64,000 nt of DNA, taken from NCBI RefSeq assembly GCF_003991405.1, contig NZ_RPEN01000157.1, forward strand, positions 248,001 to 312,000. The letters run 5' to 3'. This document shows positions 1-8,952 of this stretch, piece after piece. This DNA comes from Pseudorhodobacter sp. E13. GTDB taxonomy: Bacteria; Pseudomonadota; Alphaproteobacteria; Rhodobacterales; Rhodobacteraceae. The notes under the pieces are model-generated. The model did not search any database, was not told the origin of the DNA, and saw only the letters and a list, made by a program, of their open reading frames with translations. The number at the start of each line of letters is the position of its first letter. The first letter of the stretch is position 1. The translations under genes and the position numbers were made by a program.

Positions 1-1013
<1,013 letters not shown>

Positions 1014-1042
1014 GCTACAGCGATAGTCAAAGTTTACCGCCT

Positions 1043-1065
1043 GTGTCAGGGGCCGCCCCTGACAC
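1043..1065. repeat. Perfect 10-bp inverted repeat downstream of ccrM
   Basis: GTGTCAGGGG and CCCCTGACAC are separated by only CCG. It lies 29 bases after the ccrM stop and just before a second hairpin with a T-run. It probably acts with that hairpin at the transcript end, as a stability or termination structure. Confidence 0.6.
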
Positions 1066-1071
1066 CACTTT

Positions 1072-1101
1072 CCCGCCATGCTTGCATGGCGGGCTTTTTT
1101 T
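1072..1101 (+). terminator. Rho-independent terminator of ccrM
   Basis: A perfect 9-bp stem (CCCGCCATG / CATGGCGGG) with a CTTG loop is followed by C and seven T residues. It sits 59 bases after the ccrM stop codon. The rest of the gap up to 1307 is AT-rich around 1145-1190 and probably holds the promoter of the next gene; I see no clear consensus there. Confidence 0.85.
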
Positions 1102-1307
1102 GTTACGGTGAAGGGGCTGGCTTTGAGGCCATGTTACCCACGCGCGCCGTTAAATTTCTGAATTAAAAAAAGAAATCGAATTATCTGGAACAGCAGTTCC
1201 GCCAAACCCCTTTTGGGCCTTGCCCGCAACTGGCCGCCTTGATGCGCATTCAGCCTCTCTGCCGACCTGTCGCCCGTATAGCGCCGCCGAGTCTGGAGTG
1301 AACGAAG

Positions 1308-2396
1308 ATGCGAGATGTAAGTGATCCTCAGACCCTGTGGGACAAGTTTGATGCGGCGATGAACCCGATAGCGGTGCAGTTGGAACGCCAGATGCGGATG
1401 CAACGCGCGCAGCGGCGCGGGTTTTCGGGGATGATCGGCAAGTTTGAAAAGCAACGCATCCAGTTTCGAAATGAGCTGATGGTGATGGAGCGTGACCTGC
1501 GCCGCAGCTTGAAAGGGCCATTGGCCAAGCATGTTGACAGCGCCGATGTGCGCCTGCTGCGGCTGTTGCGGCGGCGGTTGCATATGATGCAGCGGATCAC
1601 GGACACGATGCAGCTTATCTCGAAGGGCAAGGCGCGTCCGCTTTATCCGCCGCTGCGCAAGGTGAATGATGTAGAGCGCGTGCAAGCCTTTGCGATGGAT
1701 ACCGCGATGGCCTTCCTGCATCGCTTGATCAACCCAAACCCGCAATCTGACGCGGCCAAGGAGATTGGCTGTTATTCGGATATTCCGCTAAGCAGTTCGG
1801 CCTTTATTGCCCATGCCCATGCTGCCTTCCGGGTGGCGCTGGCACAAAAGCGGCCAGAGCCGTTGCGCTTTGTCGATGTGGGCTGTGGCGGCGGGATGAA
1901 GGTTCTGCTGGCCGCCGAGATCTTTGAGCAGGCCGACGGGTTCGATTTTGATGCCCGCTATGTGGACACCGCCCAAAAGGCGATGCAGCAGATGAACGTG
2001 CCGCGCTGCAAGATATTCGAGGCGAATGCGCTGACCTTTGAAGGTTACGACCAATATGACGTGATCTATTTCTATCAGCCGATGTCTGACACTGACCAGT
2101 TGGAGGCGTTGGAGAAGCGGATTGCGGAAACGGCCCGGCCCGGCACCATATTGATCGCGCCCTATCTGCGCTTTGTGCAAAGCGCGCAGGCGCTGAATTG
2201 TGGGCGGATCGAAGAGGCGGTGTATGTCACCGGAACCCCCCAAAAGGAGGCGGATTTTCTGCGGGCGCAGGCTGAAAAGATCGGGCCACAAATCTTGCGT
2301 CCGGCCCAGATTATCCGCACGCATGGGGTGGATTGGTTGCGCGGGCTGGTTCTGGCCTGTGCGGTAAATGGCCATCTGGTTGAAAAGACGATCTAG
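1308..2396 (+). CDS. Class I SAM-dependent methyltransferase of unknown substrate with a basic helical N-terminal domain
   Basis: The 362-residue protein has two parts. Residues 1-~170 are Arg/Lys/Met-rich and look helical, with no motif I recognise. From about residue 188 a Rossmann-type methyltransferase begins, with the SAM-binding motif VDVGCGGG and an acidic strand (FDFD) about 25 residues later. FYQPM sits where motif IV is expected. The substrate could be a small molecule, protein or RNA. The gene stands alone on the plus strand after the ccrM terminator, and its stop overlaps the alkB stop by 4 bases in a convergent arrangement. The fold is well supported; the function is unknown. Confidence 0.7.
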   Translation: MRDVSDPQTLWDKFDAAMNPIAVQLERQMRMQRAQRRGFSGMIGKFEKQRIQFRNELMVMERDLRRSLKGPLAKHVDSADVRLLRLLRRRLHMMQRITDTMQLISKGKARPLYPPLRKVNDVERVQAFAMDTAMAFLHRLINPNPQSDAAKEIGCYSDIPLSSSAFIAHAHAAFRVALAQKRPEPLRFVDVGCGGGMKVLLAAEIFEQADGFDFDARYVDTAQKAMQQMNVPRCKIFEANALTFEGYDQYDVIYFYQPMSDTDQLEALEKRIAETARPGTILIAPYLRFVQSAQALNCGRIEEAVYVTGTPQKEADFLRAQAEKIGPQILRPAQIIRTHGVDWLRGLVLACAVNGHLVEKTI

Positions 2397-3532
2397 CGCG
2401 GGCTGGGGTTCAGCGCTTTGTTATAACTGTGCCAATCGGTGATATCGGGGTAATATTTGCGCCGCCATTCGCGCACGCGGGGGTTCATCATCCGTTTGTA
2501 AAGCGGTGGCACCATCGCGGCGGCGGTCATGACCGGATAGCCATAGGGAAGCTGTGGCGCATCCTCGGCCGTGTAGGTTTGCAGCAGGGGAAAGCGGCGA
2601 TCCGGTTTGTAGTGATGGTCGGAATGGCGTTGCAGGTTGATCAGCAGCCAGTTCGATGCCTTGTGATCGGCGTTCCACGAATGGCGCGGCAAAACATGTT
2701 CGTATTTGCCATCGCCAAGGTGGCGGCGGGTCAGGCCGTAATGCTCGATATAATTCACCAGTTCCAACTGCCAGATCGCGGTGAAGGCTTGGTAAATGAA
2801 CAAGACAAGCCCGACCCAGCCACCAAGGGCAAAGGCCAGCACAAGCATGGCGATCTGAAGTGCGCCATAGCGCCAGAACGGGTTGCTGGGGTGTGTTACG
2901 GGCAGGTTGCGGCGGGCCAGCATCGCCTTTTCCGCCTTCCAGCTAGAGGTCAACGATTGCCGCAAGACGCGCGGGAAAAAGCGGTGAAAGCCTTCGTTGT
3001 AGCGGGCAGTCACCGGGTCACGCGGGGTGCCGATATAAAGGTGGTGGACACGCAGATGTTCAGACCGGAAATGGGAATACAGAACCGAGGCCAGCAGCAG
3101 ATCGCCCAGCCAGCGTTCCAGCTTTGATTTCTGGTGCATCAGCTCATGGCTGTAATTGATGCCGACGGTGCCCGAGATGATGCCCATGCCGAAAAAGATC
3201 AGGATGGATTCCAGTGTGCCAAGATGGTCCGCGCGGGGCACATAATACAACAGCCACAGCAGCAGGGCGAATTGCACGGGAAACCAGATCAGCGTGATGG
3301 CCCGATACCAGCCAAGCCCGTCCTCGGGGGTTTCAAGGTCGGGGTTGTCCGGGCTTTTGCCAACGATGGCGTCCAGCAGCGAAAACATCCCCCAAGAGGC
3401 GATGGGCATCAACAGCACCGTCCAGCCGCCCACCAAGGCGCTGACAACCGAGACGGGCACCAGGCCCAGCGAGAGCCAGAAGGGCAGGGCGTGGTTGATC
3501 CGGGTCATTTCTGCGGCGGGAATGGTTGTCAT
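2393..3532 (-). CDS. alkB: AlkB-type alkane 1-monooxygenase, membrane fatty-acid-desaturase superfamily
   Basis: This integral-membrane di-iron hydroxylase would oxidise terminal carbons of alkanes or similar chains using rubredoxin electrons. The histidine boxes are present in order: HELMH (about 129-133), HLRVHH (about 159-164) and LQRHSDHH (about 300-307), plus a conserved NYIEHYG. Several hydrophobic spans precede the first box. I chose the ATG at 3532 (379 aa) because AGGTG lies just upstream. The frame is open to a TTG at 3583 that would overlap mutY by 4 bases, so coupling to mutY cannot be excluded. No rubredoxin or rubredoxin reductase gene is adjacent. The substrate is inferred from family only. 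Confidence 0.85.
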   Translation of the reverse strand: MTTIPAAEMTRINHALPFWLSLGLVPVSVVSALVGGWTVLLMPIASWGMFSLLDAIVGKSPDNPDLETPEDGLGWYRAITLIWFPVQFALLLWLLYYVPRADHLGTLESILIFFGMGIISGTVGINYSHELMHQKSKLERWLGDLLLASVLYSHFRSEHLRVHHLYIGTPRDPVTARYNEGFHRFFPRVLRQSLTSSWKAEKAMLARRNLPVTHPSNPFWRYGALQIAMLVLAFALGGWVGLVLFIYQAFTAIWQLELVNYIEHYGLTRRHLGDGKYEHVLPRHSWNADHKASNWLLINLQRHSDHHYKPDRRFPLLQTYTAEDAPQLPYGYPVMTAAAMVPPLYKRMMNPRVREWRRKYYPDITDWHSYNKALNPSPR

Positions 3533-3579
3533 GGGGCACCTGTTACTTTGCCGCATGATGGGTGGCGCAGGTGTTTGCG

Positions 3580-4602
3580 TCAACGCGGCAAAAGGGTCGA
3601 TGACGCAAGATCATAGGCTTTGCGCATCAATGTCGGCAGATCATCAGGGTTAATGGCTTGAAACATCCCGTGATCGGGGGGCGCTTCGGTTGTGGCGGCC
3701 AGCACTGTCATATCCGCGTGGAAATGGGTGAAGGTGTGGCGCACTTTGCCCATATCCTGCCAGTTGGCAATGACGGGGGGGGCGCCTGTGCTTTTGTCCC
3801 ATCCGGTGCCGGGAAAGCCCAACATACCGCCCAGCAACCCTTTGGGTCCGCGCTGTTCCACCAGCCATCGGCCATCGGGGTGACGGGCCAGCCAAAGCGT
3901 GCCTTGTCGGGTCGGCTTTTCGGGCTTGGGGGATTTGCGGGGCAGATCAGCTTGGGTGCCTGCCGCTTGGGCCGCGCAAAACGGGCGAAGCGGGCAAAGG
4001 CCACAGGCCGGGTTGCGGGGCGTGCAGATGGTGGCACCAAGGTCCATCACCGCTTGGGCATAATCGCCGGGGCGGTCTGTCGGTGTCAGACTGCTGGCCA
4101 AAGCTGTCAACTCCGGCTTGGCTTGCGGTAAGGGCGTCTGGACATTGAACAGCCGCGCCATGACACGCTCTACATTGCCATCCACCACGGTTGCAGGTTG
4201 GTCAAAGGCAATCGCGGCCACCGCCGCTGCCGTATAGGGGCCGATGCCCGGCAAGGTCAGCAAGCCCTCATAGCTTTGCGGGAACTGGCCTGCGTGATCC
4301 TGCGCCACCGCGCGGGCGCATTTCAGAAGGTTTCGGGCGCGGGCGTAATATCCCAGCCCCGCCCATTCGGCCATCACCGCAGCATCCTGCGCCTGCGCCA
4401 GTGCCGTTACCGTTGGCCAGCGTTCGGTAAACCGCAGGAAATAGGCGCGCACGGCGGCAACCGTGGTTTGTTGCAGCATCACCTCGGACAGCCAGATCCG
4501 ATACGGGTCGGGCCGCGCGCCACTGTGCGGCGGGCAGCGCCACGGCATCACGCGGGCGTGCCGATCATACCAAGATATCAGGGCCGCAGCCTCGTCACGC
4601 AA
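3580..4602 (-). CDS. mutY: A/G-specific adenine DNA glycosylase MutY
   Basis: MutY removes adenine mispaired with 8-oxoguanine, the step complementary to MutM, which is also in this window at 22749. The 340-residue protein has the catalytic glutamate in SEVMLQQT (E40), the helix-hairpin-helix LPGIGPYTA (about 118-126), the catalytic aspartate D141 in VVDGNVERV, and the four cysteines of the 4Fe-4S cluster with spacing C-x6-C-x2-C-x5-C (193, 200, 203, 209). A NUDIX-like C-terminal domain for 8-oxoG recognition follows. It is divergent from the DUF721-dsbA pair, an arrangement common in Rhodobacteraceae. Confidence 0.97.
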   Translation of the reverse strand: MRDEAAALISWYDRHARVMPWRCPPHSGARPDPYRIWLSEVMLQQTTVAAVRAYFLRFTERWPTVTALAQAQDAAVMAEWAGLGYYARARNLLKCARAVAQDHAGQFPQSYEGLLTLPGIGPYTAAAVAAIAFDQPATVVDGNVERVMARLFNVQTPLPQAKPELTALASSLTPTDRPGDYAQAVMDLGATICTPRNPACGLCPLRPFCAAQAAGTQADLPRKSPKPEKPTRQGTLWLARHPDGRWLVEQRGPKGLLGGMLGFPGTGWDKSTGAPPVIANWQDMGKVRHTFTHFHADMTVLAATTEAPPDHGMFQAINPDDLPTLMRKAYDLASSTLLPR

Positions 4603-4683
4603 GTTTTAACCCTTTTCCCAGCGATTGAATTGGCAGGGGCCGCCTTGTGCCGTTAAGATAGGGGGAACGAAGGAAATGACCAG

Positions 4684-5226
4684 ATGAAGCAGCCGACAGG
4701 TGGCCAATTTCAAAGCAAAACCCGGCGGATGCGCGGGTTTGAAGCGGCGTCGGGCCTGCTGAAAGAGCGGATTCGGTCGGCGGGTGAGGCGCGGGGATTC
4801 GCGGTGACGCGGCTGCTGACCGCCTGGGCCGAGATTGTGGGCCCGGATTTGGCGGCGATCACGCGCCCGGTGAAAGTTGGCTATGCCAAGGGCGGTATGG
4901 GGGCAACGCTGACGCTGCTGACCACCTCGACCAATGGGCCCATGGTGCAGATGCAGCTTCCCGCGATCAAGGAAAAGGTAAACGCCTGCTATGGTTACGC
5001 CGCGATTTCCCGCATCAGCCTGACCCAAACCGCCCCCAGCGGCTTTGCCGAGGGGCAGGCGATGTTTACCCCCGCGCCCAAGCAAACCCCCGCCCCGGAC
5101 CCCGCGATCAAGGCCGAGGCGAACCGCGTGGCCGAGGGTGTTCACGATAATGCGTTGCGGCAGGCCCTTGAATCCCTGACCGAAAACTTCTTATCTCGGT
5201 CCAAATCACAAAGAGGCAGAACATGA
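4684..5226 (+). CDS. DUF721 (DciA-like) protein
   Basis: This 180-residue protein carries a DUF721 domain: GFEAASGLLKERI near the N-terminus, WAEIVGPDLAAIT in the middle and a predicted beta/KH-like section up to about residue 110. DUF721 includes DciA, the ancestral loader of the replicative helicase DnaB, so a replication role is possible. A low-complexity tail rich in Pro/Ala follows. Its stop overlaps the next start by 4 bases (ATGA), so it is probably cotranscribed and coupled with the DsbA-like gene. Assignment to DciA proper rather than a paralogue is inference. Confidence 0.8.
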   Translation: MKQPTGGQFQSKTRRMRGFEAASGLLKERIRSAGEARGFAVTRLLTAWAEIVGPDLAAITRPVKVGYAKGGMGATLTLLTTSTNGPMVQMQLPAIKEKVNACYGYAAISRISLTQTAPSGFAEGQAMFTPAPKQTPAPDPAIKAEANRVAEGVHDNALRQALESLTENFLSRSKSQRGRT

Positions 5227-5852
5227 ACCGCAGAGATTTCACCCTGACCCTTGGTGCCGCACTGGCCCTGACCGCGATGCCTGTCTGGGCGCAAACCACC
5301 AGCACCGCAACTGAGGCGGCGCTGCCCGAGGTGCCGGATATGGTGCTGGGCAACCCCGAGTCGAAGGTGGTTCTGACGGAATATGCCTCTTACACTTGCC
5401 CGCATTGCGCGAATTTCCATACTGCCGTTTTCAAAGAGTTGAAGCGCGACTATATCGACACCGGCAAGATCAAGTTCGTTTACCGCGAGGTGTATTTTGA
5501 CCGTTACGGATTGTGGGCCGGTATGGTGGCGCGCTGCGGCGGCGAGATGCGCTATTTCGGGATTCAGGACATTCTTTACAGCACCCAGCAGGAATGGGCT
5601 GCATCGGATGATCCGGCAACCGTCGTGGAAAACCTGCGCCGCATTGGCCGCACCGCCGGGCTGGAAGATGCCGCGCTGGATGCTTGCCTGAACGATGGGC
5701 CAATGGCGCAGGCGATGGTAGCGAAGTTTCAAGCCGATACTGAAGCGGATGACATCAATTCCACCCCCTCGTTCATCCTGAACGGCACCAAGCATAGCAA
5801 CATGGCCTATGCCGAGCTGAAGGCGCTGCTTGACGCGGAATTGGCGAAGTAA
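5223..5852 (+). CDS. DsbA-family periplasmic thiol:disulfide oxidoreductase
   Basis: This is a 209-residue thioredoxin-fold protein with the active site CPHC at residues 59-62 and a following FxxxV helix. The N-terminus (MNRRDFTLTLGAAL, cleavage near VWAQ) is a signal peptide with a twin-arginine RRDF motif, so export may use Tat. The late NSTPSFILNG contains the cis-proline loop (TPS) typical of DsbA/DsbG proteins. It would introduce or isomerise disulfides in the periplasm. It overlaps the DUF721 gene by 4 bases, and the CoA-transferase begins 3 bases after its stop. Confidence 0.9.
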   Translation: MNRRDFTLTLGAALALTAMPVWAQTTSTATEAALPEVPDMVLGNPESKVVLTEYASYTCPHCANFHTAVFKELKRDYIDTGKIKFVYREVYFDRYGLWAGMVARCGGEMRYFGIQDILYSTQQEWAASDDPATVVENLRRIGRTAGLEDAALDACLNDGPMAQAMVAKFQADTEADDINSTPSFILNGTKHSNMAYAELKALLDAELAK

Positions 5853-5855
5853 GCG

Positions 5856-6989
5856 ATGAATGCCCCGCTCAAAGGTGTGAAGGTCATCGAATTGGCCCGC
5901 ATTCTGGCAGGCCCTTGGGCGGGTCAGACGCTTGCAGACTTGGGCGCGGATGTCATCAAGGTAGAGGCCCCGGAAGGCGATGATACCCGCCGCTGGGGCC
6001 CCCCGTTCATTGAGCGCGAGGGTGATCGCTCTGCCGCCTATTTCCATGCGACCAACCGGGGCAAGAAATCCGTCACCGTCGATTTCCGCAGCCCGGACGG
6101 GCAGGAAACCGTGCGCCGTCTGGTGGCGGATGCCGATGTGGTGATTGAGAATTTCAAGGTCGGTGGCCTTGCAAAATATGGGTTGGATTATGCGTCCTTG
6201 GCGCGGGTGAACCCTGGGCTGATCTATTGCTCGATCACGGGTTTCGGCCAAACCGGCCCCTATGCCCATCGCGCGGGCTATGATTTCATCATCCAAGGCA
6301 TGTCTGGCCTGATGTCGGTGACCGGAGAGCCGGAGGGCCAGCCCCAAAAGGTCGGTGTTGCGGTGACGGATATCTTTACCGGGGTCTATGCGGCCACGGC
6401 GATTCTGGCGGCACTGCATCAGCGCGCCGCGACCGGGGCGGGCCAACAGATTGACATGGCGCTGCTGGATGTGGCCACGGCGATCATGGCCAATCAGGCG
6501 ATGAACTATCTGGCCACCGGCACAGCCCCTACCAAAATGGGCAATGCCCACCCCAATCTTGCCCCCTATGCGGTGTTTGATTGCGCGGATGGCTGGATCA
6601 TCATCGCCACTGGAAATGACAGCCAGTATCGCAAACTCTGCGATCTACTGGGCCTGTCCGCCCTTGGCACGGCACCCGAATTTGCCACCAATGCCGACCG
6701 CGTGGCCAACCGCGCCGCCATGACAGAGGCGTTGACCCGCGCCACCAATCAGCGCAGCAAGGCCGACCTGCTGGCAGCGTGTGAGGTGGCAGGCGTGCCC
6801 GCTGGCCCGATCAATGATCTGGCCGAGGTTTTCGCTGACCCGCAGGTGATGGCCCGCGCCATGCAGATCACGCCCGACGGCTTGAAAGGCGTGCGCTCGC
6901 CGATGAGCTTCTCTCACGCGGCGCTGGCGCTGGACCGCCCGGCCCCGAAACTCGGCGAACATCAGGCCGAGATTCTGGGCGAATCCTGA
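5856..6989 (+). CDS. CaiB/BaiF-family (class III) CoA-transferase
   Basis: The 377-residue protein is typical of family III CoA-transferases, which move CoA between carboxylic acids. The N-terminus has the family signature ELARILAGPWAGQTLADLGADV and VEAPEGDDTR. The region SITGFGQTGPYAHRAGYDF and the segment QQIDMALLDV also match family III enzymes. It begins 3 bases after the DsbA-like gene and may be cotranscribed with it. No dehydrogenase or hydratase sits next to it, so the acyl substrate cannot be named. Confidence 0.9.
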   Translation: MNAPLKGVKVIELARILAGPWAGQTLADLGADVIKVEAPEGDDTRRWGPPFIEREGDRSAAYFHATNRGKKSVTVDFRSPDGQETVRRLVADADVVIENFKVGGLAKYGLDYASLARVNPGLIYCSITGFGQTGPYAHRAGYDFIIQGMSGLMSVTGEPEGQPQKVGVAVTDIFTGVYAATAILAALHQRAATGAGQQIDMALLDVATAIMANQAMNYLATGTAPTKMGNAHPNLAPYAVFDCADGWIIIATGNDSQYRKLCDLLGLSALGTAPEFATNADRVANRAAMTEALTRATNQRSKADLLAACEVAGVPAGPINDLAEVFADPQVMARAMQITPDGLKGVRSPMSFSHAALALDRPAPKLGEHQAEILGES

Positions 6990-7144
6990 CCGTTTCATCT
7001 GGTCAGACTATCCTCGCCGAAGGTATCTGACAGCGTCGCTCGCGCCGCGCTAACAGCATTGTGCGCGCCTGTAACAACGTAGGGGGCTGACAAGCGGGCG
7101 GGCGCTGGGTTAGGCCAAGTGCGACAAATCGACAAGGCCATACC

Positions 7145-7753
7145 ATGATTGATGCCGCCCTTTTGCCCACCGTGCGGGCCGTGCTGGAAGCCCCGGCGCG
7201 GCGGCTGGTGGCGCGGGGGATCACGGCTGATCAGGTCAGCCTCGCCGGGTTTGGCGTTGGCCTTCTGGCCTTGCCCGCCTTGTGGCTTGGCTGGTTCCCA
7301 TTGGCCTTGGCCCTGATTTTGCTCAATCGTATCGCTGATGGTTTGGATGGGATCATGGCGCGGAAGGTTGGGGCCACGGATCGCGGGGCCTTTCTGGATA
7401 TCGCGCTGGATTTCGTTTTCTACGCCACCGTGCCCTTGGGCTTTGCCCTTGCCGCGCCGGAAAATGCGCTGGCGGCGGCGGTGTTGATCTGCGCTTTCGT
7501 TGGCACCGGGTCCAGCTTTCTGGCCTTTGCGGTGATCGCGGCCAAGCGCGGGCTGCGGGCCGATGCCTATCCGGCCAAGGGCATCTACTACTTGGGCGGG
7601 CTGACCGAGGGCACTGAAACCATCGTGATTTTCGTGCTGATGTGCCTGTTTCCGGCGTGGTTCGTGCCGCTGGCATATGGCTTTGCGCTGGCCTGCGCGC
7701 TTACCACCGTTTTACGCTGGCTTCAGGGCTGGCGTGCGTTTTCTGATCAATAG
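7145..7753 (+). CDS. ynjF: CDP-alcohol phosphatidyltransferase family membrane enzyme, YnjF-like
   Basis: This 202-residue membrane protein carries the full catalytic signature of the family, D65-x2-D68-G-x2-A-R-x7-G-x3-D85-x3-D89 (ADGLDGIMAR ... AFLDIALD), on a multi-span hydrophobic background. Such enzymes displace CMP from a CDP-alcohol with a second alcohol, for example in phospholipid head-group synthesis. The neighbours make it a probable counterpart of E. coli YnjF, which also sits with ynjBCD. Only 14 bases separate it from ynjB. A 155-base gap upstream (6990-7144) must hold its promoter; I see no clear consensus there. The substrate is unknown. Confidence 0.85.
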   Translation: MIDAALLPTVRAVLEAPARRLVARGITADQVSLAGFGVGLLALPALWLGWFPLALALILLNRIADGLDGIMARKVGATDRGAFLDIALDFVFYATVPLGFALAAPENALAAAVLICAFVGTGSSFLAFAVIAAKRGLRADAYPAKGIYYLGGLTEGTETIVIFVLMCLFPAWFVPLAYGFALACALTTVLRWLQGWRAFSDQ

Positions 7754-7767
7754 AAAAAGGATAGATG

Positions 7768-8952
7768 ATGCGTTCACTGATGATTGCGGCCCTCGGCCTT
7801 GGCCTTGCCACCCCCGCGCTGGCCGATTGGCAGCAAACGCTGGAGGCCGCGCGCGGCCAGACGGTATATTGGAACGCATGGGGCGGCGATGCGCGCACCA
7901 ATGCCTTTATCGCTTGGGTCGGGGAACAGACCGAAGCGAAATACGGGGTAAAGGTGGAACAGGTCAAACTGACCGATACGGCCACAGCCGTGACGCAGGT
8001 CATCTCGGAGAAGGCGGCGGGCAAGGATAGCGGCGGTTCGGTCGATATGATCTGGATCAACGGCCCGAATTTCCTGTCGATGAAAGAGCAAGGGCTGCTG
8101 CACGGCCCCTTTGCCAATGACCTGCCGAATGCGAAATACCTTGATCTGTCGCCCAATTCCGCCGCTGCGGTGGATTTCACGGTGCCAGTCGAAGGCTACG
8201 AGTCTGCTTGGCGTTTGGCGCGCTTTGTCTTTACCTATGACAGCGCCGTGGTGGCCGAGCCGCCGCGCAACATGGCGGGCTTTCTGGACCATGCCAAGGC
8301 CAATCCGGGGCGGGTAACGCATCCCGATGTCAGCAATTTCATGGGGGCGACCTTCCTGAAACAGGCGCTGATCGAATTCGCGCCAGACCAAGCCGCCTTG
8401 CAATTGCCCGTCACCGATGCTGCCTTTGACGCGGCGACCGCGCCGCTTTGGGCATGGTATGACGCGCTGCGCCCCTTCATGTGGCGCGAGGGTGCGACCT
8501 TTCCCGAAAACCAATCCGTGCAGCAGCAATTGCTGAACGATGGCGAGGTGGATTTCGGCGTTTCATTCGATCCGGCCTCTGCGGCGGGTGCGATTGCCGA
8601 AGGCTTGCTGCCCGAAACCGCGCGGGTTTTTGTGCCGGAGGGCGGCAGCATCGGGAATATCTCCTTCGTGGCGATCCCCTATAACGCGGCCAATCGCGAA
8701 GGGGCGGAGGTTGTGGCAAACTTCCTGCTCGACCCCGCAACGCAGGCGCATCAGCAAAACATCGACGTTCTGGGCAGTTTCTCGGTGCTTGATCCCGCAA
8801 AGCTGAGCGCCGAGGACGCGGCGCTGTTTGCGGCTTTGCCGACCTCGCCCGCCTTGCCGAAGCTGGAAGATCTTGGCCCGACCTTGCTGGAACCGCATGC
8901 AAGCTGGATGACTAAGCTGGTCGCGGCTTGGGGTGACCGCTACACCAAATGA
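7768..8952 (+). CDS. ynjB: ABC transporter periplasmic substrate-binding protein, YnjB-like
   Basis: This is a secreted solute-binding protein for the importer encoded by the next two genes. It begins with a clear signal peptide (MRSLMIAALGLG, cleavage near PALA-DW). The mature part opens with the YnjB-like segment GQTVYWNAWGG and later has DMIWINGPNF. Two ATGs are adjacent; 7768 gives a 7-base spacing from AAAAGG, while 7765 would add one methionine. It overlaps ynjC by 4 bases. The family is related to spermidine/thiamine-type binding proteins, but the ligand of YnjB is not established. Confidence 0.88.
   Translation: MRSLMIAALGLGLATPALADWQQTLEAARGQTVYWNAWGGDARTNAFIAWVGEQTEAKYGVKVEQVKLTDTATAVTQVISEKAAGKDSGGSVDMIWINGPNFLSMKEQGLLHGPFANDLPNAKYLDLSPNSAAAVDFTVPVEGYESAWRLARFVFTYDSAVVAEPPRNMAGFLDHAKANPGRVTHPDVSNFMGATFLKQALIEFAPDQAALQLPVTDAAFDAATAPLWAWYDALRPFMWREGATFPENQSVQQQLLNDGEVDFGVSFDPASAAGAIAEGLLPETARVFVPEGGSIGNISFVAIPYNAANREGAEVVANFLLDPATQAHQQNIDVLGSFSVLDPAKLSAEDAALFAALPTSPALPKLEDLGPTLLEPHASWMTKLVAAWGDRYTK

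Noticed and set aside
5142-6551. 469-residue open frame antisense to the dsbA-like and CoA-transferase genes
   Set aside because: Both plus-strand genes are well supported, and the antisense product has no recognisable motif.
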